Below are positions 7,912-13,595 of a stretch of 64,000 bases of DNA, in pieces; within the stretch, counting starts at the first letter, position 1, and each line of letters opens with the position of its first letter. Below the pieces are notes generated by a model. That model did not search any database, was not told the DNA's origin, and worked only from the letters and a program-made list of their open reading frames with translations. The DNA is from Bacteroidales bacterium. Its GTDB lineage: Bacteria; Bacteroidota; Bacteroidia; Bacteroidales; Bacteroidaceae. Location: positions 1-64,000 of the forward strand of contig JAGHUS010000024.1 of the NCBI GenBank assembly GCA_018064685.1. The letters run 5' to 3'. Made by a program: the position numbers and the translations under genes.

Positions 7912-9680
7912 ATTCTTACCTCCTCATCGTTTTGGGGTAATACTTGCTTATAAACTTGCAGCAGGGCTTCGGGCAGGGCGCAGAGTTCTACCTTGTCTCT
8001 AAGCGCAAGGAACTCGTCCTCGTAAGCGTAGGCTCCGTTGCTGAATACGTAGATCTTCAGTTTGCCTTCGCCATCGGGTTGCTGCTGGAGTAGGGGCACA
8101 ATGTGCTCCACGGCTCGTTCGTCGAAGATAAGGAGCATCCGCTTGCCTTGTGCTGACGTAAAATAACGTAGAATGCTTGGCTTGAACTTCATGCCGCAGA
8201 ACTCGCGCACCTCGTTGTAAATACCTTCCTTTACGCAGAGCATGTCGGTGGCGGCACGCATCAGCTCACGCTTGGCTTCATAGGTGTGTTCGCGTGGCAG
8301 GAAGTCCATGGTGTAGTAGCGTAGGTTGTTTGCGGTCAAGCCTTCCACGGCTACGCCCTTAGGAGTGGTATAACCCTGAATGACTCGCTTATTGCGTTCG
8401 TAGGTCACATCACGGCAGATGTTGTTCTCGTTGTTCGTCACGAGGATGCATTGGCGATGACCTCCGTCTTCTGCATTCAACTGCATAGTGGCGTGAAGGG
8501 TCGTGCCGGAGCCTGCGAAGAAGTCGAGGACTATTGCATCTTTCTTTGTCCTTACTATTGTGGACAAAATACGTTTTATCAAAGTTGACGGTTTAGGGAA
8601 ATCAAATGTACGTACACCAAATATGCTCGTAATTTCAGCTGTTCCATGAGAAGTGCTACAAAAATCAGAAGTTATTAGATTTCGGTATGGAGTACTTCTT
8701 TCTTTTGGATTTCCTTCATTGTCAACTTTAGCGTATCTCTTGTTATATACATTCCATCCACTTTTTGACTTTTTGAATACAACGAAACCGTTATCTAATC
8801 CCCATTGAACTTTTGTTTGGCTCCAAAGATAATTCCATCCTTCTGTTGATGGTTGCTCTGTTCCGCCTGGGTAACGTAAAGTACCATCAGGCATCTCAAT
8901 TGGGAAGTTTAACGCCTCCGAGTAGTGACCGCCAACTCGACGTCTATCCATTTTGTCTAAGGAATAACGCCCTCTTGTATCGACGTATTCATCTGATAAC
9001 GTATAATTGTCTTCGTCAGTAGGTTCGCCATCAAATTGACATGATTGCCTAAATTTTGTATAAACAAGGATGTTCTCTGTTACGGTAACTATCTCAGTAC
9101 CAGTGTTTGATCCAGCTGTTGATTGCCATACTATATTAGAAATGAAATTGTTTCCACCAAACACCTCATCACACAGCAACTTCAGATTTGCCTGTTCATT
9201 ATCATCAATAGAGATAAAGATAACGCCCTTGTCGCTGAGAAGTTTCTTGGCAAGGCGCAGACGCTTCTCCATGAATGAGAGCCACTTGGAATGACGGTAG
9301 CCATCCTCGCTGTCCACAAACGAGTCATTATACACAAAGTCCTTGTTGCCAGTGTTGTATGGTGGATCGATATAGATTACGTCCACACGTCCCTCGTGGG
9401 TATAACTGAGAGCCATCAGCGCCTCCAGGTTATCACCCTCTATGAGCACATGGTCAGGCGCATCCTCAGCATCACTGATGATAGCCGCCTCCTTGTCCTC
9501 ACGAAGCACGGGGAACGCACTCTTCAGTCGTTCCTCAGCATCTTCGGGGTGATTCTCCCATACCAGGCCATACTTCTTCTGTCGGCGGAGCGACCCAACA
9601 ATCTCAGCCTTCTCATCGTTGCTGAGATCAGCCATCTCCATTATCTTGCCAATGAGTTCTTCTTTTTGTATCATATCCAA
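7908..9680 (-). CDS. Type III-like site-specific DNA adenine methyltransferase (Mod)
   Basis: A 590-aa beta-class amino-methyltransferase. The catalytic motif IV, DPPYNTG, is at 105-111, and the S-adenosylmethionine motif FAGSGT is at 388-393. The order catalytic then AdoMet-binding defines the beta class, and the D-P-P-Y form points to N6-adenine. Residues about 190-340 between them form the target recognition region, and the C-terminal 180 residues continue as in type III Mod proteins. It is the first gene of the operon and is preceded by about 800 bases with two strong hairpins but no clear consensus promoter. It would both mark self DNA and set the site read by Res. No simple-repeat tract suggesting phase variation is present in the gene. 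Confidence 0.93.
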   Translation of the reverse strand: MDMIQKEELIGKIMEMADLSNDEKAEIVGSLRRQKKYGLVWENHPEDAEERLKSAFPVLREDKEAAIISDAEDAPDHVLIEGDNLEALMALSYTHEGRVDVIYIDPPYNTGNKDFVYNDSFVDSEDGYRHSKWLSFMEKRLRLAKKLLSDKGVIFISIDDNEQANLKLLCDEVFGGNNFISNIVWQSTAGSNTGTEIVTVTENILVYTKFRQSCQFDGEPTDEDNYTLSDEYVDTRGRYSLDKMDRRRVGGHYSEALNFPIEMPDGTLRYPGGTEQPSTEGWNYLWSQTKVQWGLDNGFVVFKKSKSGWNVYNKRYAKVDNEGNPKERSTPYRNLITSDFCSTSHGTAEITSIFGVRTFDFPKPSTLIKRILSTIVRTKKDAIVLDFFAGSGTTLHATMQLNAEDGGHRQCILVTNNENNICRDVTYERNKRVIQGYTTPKGVAVEGLTANNLRYYTMDFLPREHTYEAKRELMRAATDMLCVKEGIYNEVREFCGMKFKPSILRYFTSAQGKRMLLIFDERAVEHIVPLLQQQPDGEGKLKIYVFSNGAYAYEDEFLALRDKVELCALPEALLQVYKQVLPQNDEEVRI

Positions 9681-9716
9681 ATTCCATTTATTCCCTTAGC
9701 AAAGGGGGATAAAAAA

Positions 9717-9797
9717 GTAGGTACCTTACTTCTGCTCGCTCATCATTCTCGGCCTACCACAGCCTTGCACTATAAGCTTACAGTTTCAGATACCTAC
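9717..9797 (-). ncRNA. Candidate structured leader or small RNA upstream of mod
   Basis: On the minus strand GTAGGTATC (9797-9789) pairs with GGTACCTAC (9725-9717) around a 63-base inner part that can form further pairs (GGC/GCC around TGTGGTA). The closing arm is followed directly by six T, as in an intrinsic terminator. It lies 37 bases before the mod start. It could be an attenuator-like leader or a discrete RNA. There is no homology evidence. Confidence 0.3.
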
Positions 9798-9820
9798 ATA
9801 GGGATATGATACACCCATAA

Positions 9821-9856
9821 TGCGTGCGAGAGGACGCAAAACGCCCTCAGCACGCA
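9821..9856 (-). promoter_or_regulatory. Strong hairpin upstream of mod
   Basis: TGCGTGC at 9821-9827 pairs with GCACGCA at 9850-9856, and inner GAGG/CCTC and CG/CG pairs extend the stem nearly to the loop. It is 140 bases upstream of the mod start. It could be an operator, an RNA leader element, or a terminator of transcription arriving from the Schlafen gene. Confidence 0.4.
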
Positions 9857-10267
9857 AACGGGGGATACTATCTACCCGTGGGCATCTACTTCTGCCTTGC
9901 TTTTGATAGTGCATTCAGATTGTGGTAGTTTAGAATGATCAAAAACAAGCGTCCATAAACGCTTTTTCCAATAAGTTCATTTCTTGCCCGCTGGCAAGTG
10001 GTCATTTTCAACGATGACGATACGTTTTACTATCCTTTATTTCGACAGAGCTCAATATAAACTCTCAGCTCAGGACAGGCTCATACGCTATCGCTACGAT
10101 AACCATTATATACTCAAACCTTTTTGACCTTCGGTCTTCCTCCTCCGCACCTCGGCAATTCAAGCATGCTTGATTGCTCTCGGTTTGTCGTCGGTTACCG
10201 CCATGATGAGCGTTGGGCGGTTCCTTATATATTAACGGATGAACGTCCGTCTTATTGCCTTTTCGTT

Positions 10268-10378
10268 ACTTTATCCCTTATTTGGGATTCGGTATTGTTT
10301 TTTATCCCTTGTTTTGCCTCTTTATCCCTTGGAACGGTCTCTTTATCCCTTGGAACTGCCTCGTTTATCCCTTGTCTT
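10268..10378. repeat. Short tandem array of TTTATCCCTTG
   Basis: TTTATCCCTT recurs five times; the last four copies are spaced by 21-22 bases and the first is about 30 bases upstream of the second. Between copies the filler is variable (for example GGAACGGTCTC and GGAACTGCCTCG). This is a small minisatellite just after the stop of the Schlafen-like gene. Confidence 0.75.
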
Positions 10379-10401
10379 CCGGTATAACGATTTTTTTCGA
10401 T

Positions 10402-10488
10402 ATCAACGAGTTCATCAACGATGTCGTCAGTATACGAGAATTTATCAACGACATCGTCGATATTTTTACATCTGTCGTTGATAAAGTT
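10402..10488. repeat. ATCAACGA / TCGTCGAT imperfect repeats
   Basis: Two units of about 28 bases beginning near 10408 and 10436 share GAG-TT-ATCAACGA-TCGTC, and a further inverted TCGTTGAT lies near 10475. They adjoin the TTTATCCCTT array. The function is unknown. Confidence 0.55.
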
Positions 10489-10498
10489 CTTCGGACAA

Positions 10499-12085
10499 CT
10501 ACTCCTTGCTTGTGGGTTCACCACCAGATGATTGACAGTAGTACCGTTGATTTGGAGCATGAGTTGTTGCTGGATTTGTCATTTTCAGCACTCCTAACTT
10601 TACTAAGTCTGTCACATATTTCTTGGTGTTCTTCGAATGAGTTGACACACCTATATGTTCCAAAATCTCGCGACTATTGCGAGGTTCGACACAATACTCC
10701 AACACTTTTTGCTGTTTTGGTGTCAAAGTTGTCGCAATATTGGTGTCAAAGTTACTCTTTCGAGTGTCGGAGCTTGCCTCTTTAGTGTCCGAGTTCGCAT
10801 CCTTGGTGTCTGAGTTCTCTACCAGAGCAGTATCAACCAACTTCGGACCTGCTTTTTGCAAAGCAGCAATGGTGTATGGGATGGTCAGTTTTGTTCTGTC
10901 TGGATTATGAGTGATCTCATATTCCGGATTGAATTCAACATACTTCTTCCATGTGTTGATAAAATCGGGTATGCCGCTACCAGCACGTTCGCCAATGTCC
11001 ACAAGTCCGAACATCTTCATGACCGTCACATTGCGCGGGTCGGATATGCCACCACTCAAAGCGACTTTCAAGCCAATACGGATGTCACCGGGATTGGTGA
11101 ATGTCATGCTGTTCACATTCTTTACGATGACGATTCCTTGCCGTCCGTAGTGATCGGCGTGCGCACAGATATTCAGGAGCACTTCGCGTAGGGCAAGGTG
11201 AAGAACCGTCTCATCTACTCTGTCCATGCCCTTTGCGATGAAGGGCACAGGAAGGTCGGAAGTGATGCGTGGATACACTCTGAAGAAGAAGTCGTAGAGG
11301 TTGCCACTCCAATCTCCAGAGATGGAAGTAATACGGCTCACCCATCGTGCTCCGCTGTTGTCCTTCTCCTGATAATCAAGAAAATAGTCGGGGAACTCCC
11401 TCACAATGTCATATTCCCTGCCGAACATCAGAAGACCTGCTGCCGTAGGGTGAAACTTCATATCCTCCTCGCATACAGCCATGGCACCTATTCGGCGAAG
11501 GAAGACTTCGTCATTGTCATCGTTCCATACATGTGCTGGATGGAACTGGCGGAAACGGTTGCGATACTTGTGTACTGTATCCATATCAAAGACCGTCATG
11601 TCCATCGACTTCAACACCTTCAGGTCGAGGCTCCTGTCCGAAGCATCGCGATACATGGCCGACACCTCGTCCTGCGAGCAGAGGTGATCTCCTTCGAAGT
11701 CTCTTCGGTACGTACCTCTCATTGGATCCTGCCCCACATACACAGGCTTCTGCCTTCTGTCCACTTTCGGTACACGAATCACGAGGATCGACTTGCCTTC
11801 AACTTCCTGTTCATGCACCATTTCGTTTGTCAGGACGTTGAGGCTTATCTTCTGGCGGTTGTTTACCATGTTCCAGAAGTCCGTCTTCAACTTATGCACA
11901 TCCTCAACTCCCGATACAACAAACGAATGGTCGTCCTTTTCGTCCACCCCCAGCAGGATGATGCCACCATCGGTATTGGCGAACGAAGAGTACGTCTCCC
12001 AAAGACTGCCAGGGAGTCCTCCCTTAGCCTTCTTTGCTTCTATGCGGTTGTTCTCTCGGTACCCAGAGAGGTTGTTGATATCCAT
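10499..12085 (-). CDS. Schlafen/AlbA_2-domain ATP-binding protein
   Basis: A 528-aa protein. Residues 8-60 carry the AlbA_2 (Schlafen AAA_4-type) signature, with an N-R-x-E-x-K start followed by SFANTDGGIILLGV. Residues about 300-400 resemble the GHKL-like part found in such proteins (LREVLLNICAHADH ... GLVDIGERAGSGIP). A linker near residues 437-465 has four SDTK-like repeats, and the end forms a winged-helix-like segment (PKQQKVLEYC ... NSREILEHIG). Members are often called putative DNA-binding or RecG-related proteins and are frequent beside restriction systems. Whether they regulate or defend is unsettled. An 818-base gap separates it from mod, so it is probably a separate unit. Confidence 0.85.
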   Translation of the reverse strand: MDINNLSGYRENNRIEAKKAKGGLPGSLWETYSSFANTDGGIILLGVDEKDDHSFVVSGVEDVHKLKTDFWNMVNNRQKISLNVLTNEMVHEQEVEGKSILVIRVPKVDRRQKPVYVGQDPMRGTYRRDFEGDHLCSQDEVSAMYRDASDRSLDLKVLKSMDMTVFDMDTVHKYRNRFRQFHPAHVWNDDNDEVFLRRIGAMAVCEEDMKFHPTAAGLLMFGREYDIVREFPDYFLDYQEKDNSGARWVSRITSISGDWSGNLYDFFFRVYPRITSDLPVPFIAKGMDRVDETVLHLALREVLLNICAHADHYGRQGIVIVKNVNSMTFTNPGDIRIGLKVALSGGISDPRNVTVMKMFGLVDIGERAGSGIPDFINTWKKYVEFNPEYEITHNPDRTKLTIPYTIAALQKAGPKLVDTALVENSDTKDANSDTKEASSDTRKSNFDTNIATTLTPKQQKVLEYCVEPRNSREILEHIGVSTHSKNTKKYVTDLVKLGVLKMTNPATTHAPNQRYYCQSSGGEPTSKE

Positions 12086-12134
12086 GATTTCTTATATATT
12101 ACAGCGTCCAGAAAACGCCTTTTTCAATATGTTC

Positions 12135-12271
12135 CCCCAAGGCGATGCCATGGGCTGTGAGCTTTTGGCTTTTCAAGCCGTATGCTGACAAGATGCTTCT
12201 TTCTTGCCCCAAGGCGATGCCATTGGGCTAAGAGCTTTTGGCTTTTCAAGCCGTATGCTGACAAGATGCTT
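12135..12271. repeat. Two-copy direct repeat, period about 72 bases
   Basis: CCCCAAGGCGATGCCAT, GAGCTTTTGGCTTTTCAAG and CCGTATGCTGACAAGATGCTT occur in the same order at 12135-12199 and 12207-12271, with few differences. It lies upstream of the Schlafen-like gene and close to a shared CGCCATGATGAGCGTTGGGC motif at 12326. It is probably a recent local duplication. Confidence 0.85.
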
Positions 12272-12367
12272 CCAAGGAAGACTTTGTTGCTCAAATTCTG
12301 CTCGCTTGCAGAAATCAGTTTATCGCCATGATGAGCGTTGGGCATGTATGTTTATCTCTATTTGCTC

Positions 12368-12496
12368 TTAATAATTCTTCAATTCTTCCAGAAAACGAAG
12401 AATGTCTATGACTTCAACATGCGGAAAGGGAATTGTCTTCAAAACATTGAAGTGTCTGTCGTTGGAAACAATGTAATACGATATTCTCCATACGGA
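12368..12496 (-). pseudogene. C-terminal remnant of a PIN-domain toxin
   Basis: The minus-strand frame directly after the TAG of the 104-aa gene reads about 42 residues to a TAA. It contains YIVSNDRHFNVLKTIPFPHV followed by EVIDILRFLEELKNY. The S/T-N-D-x-x-F pattern followed by a hydrophobic strand is the end of VapC-like PIN ribonucleases. The first two thirds, with the conserved N-terminal Asp, are missing, and there is no start codon. The toxin has been deleted almost up to the antitoxin stop codon. Confidence 0.65.
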
Positions 12497-12811
12497 CTAA
12501 TAGGTGTAAGGAGTGCGCATGTGTTCTGTCTGCCAGGACTCAATGGTTTGGTCGGATAGCTTCCCTTCGTTGCAGAGTTTGTCCATAGCATCGAGTGCCT
12601 TGTTGGAGAAGTACTCCGCAATAAGGTTACGTATCTCCAGCATGTCATGTTCGTCCTTTACATTGGCAATACTTTCCAGTATCTGCATCTGGTATCCAGT
12701 GAATACAGGTGCTGTCCGGACATTATAAGCGACCTCAGACTCGTTGACTTTCTGTGGTTCCTGGTCTTCCATTGTATATTGCTTCATCTCGTTTATTATA
12801 ATCGGATTCAT
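12497..12811 (-). CDS. Probable antitoxin of a degraded toxin-antitoxin pair
   Basis: A 104-aa protein with an acidic, disordered N-terminus, a helical middle (YQMQILESIANVKDEHDMLEIR) and a C-terminus KLSDQTIESWQTEHMRTPY. This end, D-K-L-x-x-E-G-K-x-S-D-x-x-I-E-x-W-x-x-E-H-x-R-T-P-Y, is typical in my memory of small Bacteroidales genes placed before PIN-type toxins. A PIN-like remnant follows at once in the same frame. Its start overlaps the stop of the 52-aa gene (ATGA). With the toxin gone, the gene may be an orphan or serve as an anti-addiction relic. The DNA-binding part is not clear. Confidence 0.65.
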   Translation of the reverse strand: MNPIIINEMKQYTMEDQEPQKVNESEVAYNVRTAPVFTGYQMQILESIANVKDEHDMLEIRNLIAEYFSNKALDAMDKLCNEGKLSDQTIESWQTEHMRTPYTY

Positions 12812-12966
12812 TTGGTCATGGGAGCTAAGCGTATTCCTGCAGCCTCTAATTCATCTTTCGATGCTCCAGCACGAAGCATCGAACTAAGAAGTTCCTTCTT
12901 TGCTATCGCTTCCTTTATGGCTGTATGAAATTCCTCTACAGTCGAATATCTTCTTATCTTTACCAT
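12808..12966 (-). CDS. 52-aa protein coupled to the antitoxin-like gene
   Basis: A short frame starting MVKIRRYSTVEEFHTAIKEA and ending with IRLAPMTK. It is mostly helical with a basic start. Its TGA overlaps the ATG of the 104-aa gene, a sign of real translation. The helix-turn pattern RAGASKDELEAAG could bind DNA, which would make it the regulator of the decayed toxin-antitoxin operon. That is a guess. No promoter matching the Bacteroidetes consensus was seen before it. Confidence 0.5.
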   Translation of the reverse strand: MVKIRRYSTVEEFHTAIKEAIAKKELLSSMLRAGASKDELEAAGIRLAPMTK

Positions 12967-13220
12967 GATGTTATATTTTTGCACATTCTTTGTCTGATCT
13001 GCAGAAGGTCAAGAAGTGTGACTTATCTTGTATTCCGTTTTCTACTATATTTATACGCTATCGTAGCGTGCTATGCACGCATACGTGTATAATTCGGCAC
13101 AAATATACTAATTTTTAGCTAAAGATAGGGTAAGAATGGTCGGATTTCTTTGTTGTAGCTGCAATATTTGAATAAATAAGGTGCAGTTTGAGCATGTAAA
13201 TACCTGGAAAAGGTGCAGTT

Positions 13221-13249
13221 TGTGTCCTATATACCCGGGTATGGACACA
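13221..13249. promoter_or_regulatory. Nested palindrome, possible operator
   Basis: TGTGTCC and GGACACA enclose the perfect palindrome ATACCCGGGTAT. The spacing and symmetry suit a dimeric DNA-binding protein, but it could also be a transcription-ending hairpin after the primase gene. Confidence 0.4.
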
Positions 13250-13318
13250 GCGAAAGGTGGGTTCTGTGGTGATGAGATATGGGTGCTAGGGACGGTGAGA
13301 GGTGGGTGGTAATTGAAT

Positions 13319-13526
13319 GGTTCATGAACGGTACATTGATGGTTCGTGGATTGGTTCATAAAGAAGAATGTGCTTATTGTCTGTTTTTCAGTCTGTTTTA
13401 TGTAAGACCATACTCTATGAACCGAATGAACCACCGAAATACACAAAATCGAAAGACAAACAAAAGGGGAAATAGATAGGTCGGGAGAAATTGCTAATCG
13501 GTGGTTCATGCGGTTCGTTGGTTCAT
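13319..13526. repeat. Iteron-like cluster of GGTTCAT
   Basis: GGTTCAT or GGTTCGT occurs at 13319, 13341, 13353, 13503, 13512 and 13520 on the plus strand, and inverted as ATGAACC at 13417 and 13426. Eight copies fall in about 210 bases, immediately downstream of a primase-helicase gene. Confidence 0.6.
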
Positions 13527-13595
13527 AACAGAACGAAAGGATGCGCTGCTCACAGTTTGGAACAACGCATCCAGCCAGCATAAAGTCAGAAGGGA

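Larger units (their letters stand above)
9681..10498. other. Gene-free 818-base interval upstream of mod
   Basis: No convincing reading frame. It holds the two hairpins described separately (9717-9797 and 9821-9856), a perfect 12-bp palindrome CAAGCATGCTTG at 10161-10172, a copy of CGCCATGATGAGCGTTGGGC near 10199 that recurs near 12326, and two short tandem arrays. A 102-codon frame across the arrays on the minus strand only reflects the repeats. Confidence 0.6.
12967..13595. other. Gene-free interval rich in palindromes and short repeats
   Basis: No believable coding frame; the 157-codon minus-strand frame here has Cys/Ser/Ile-rich, non-protein-like content. The interval holds twin hairpins at 13055-13080 (ACGCTA/TAGCGT and GCGTGC/GCACGC), two AAGGTGCAGTTTG direct repeats near 13183 and 13210, a nested palindrome at 13221-13249, and a GGTTCAT cluster at 13319-13526. 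Confidence 0.6.

Noticed and set aside
10252-10560. Minus-strand 102-codon frame over the TTTATCCCTT array
   Set aside because: Its end is simply the translated repeat and it overlaps the Schlafen-like gene in another frame.
13108-13581. Minus-strand 157-codon frame
   Set aside because: It runs over palindromes and GGTTCAT repeats and has no protein-like pattern.
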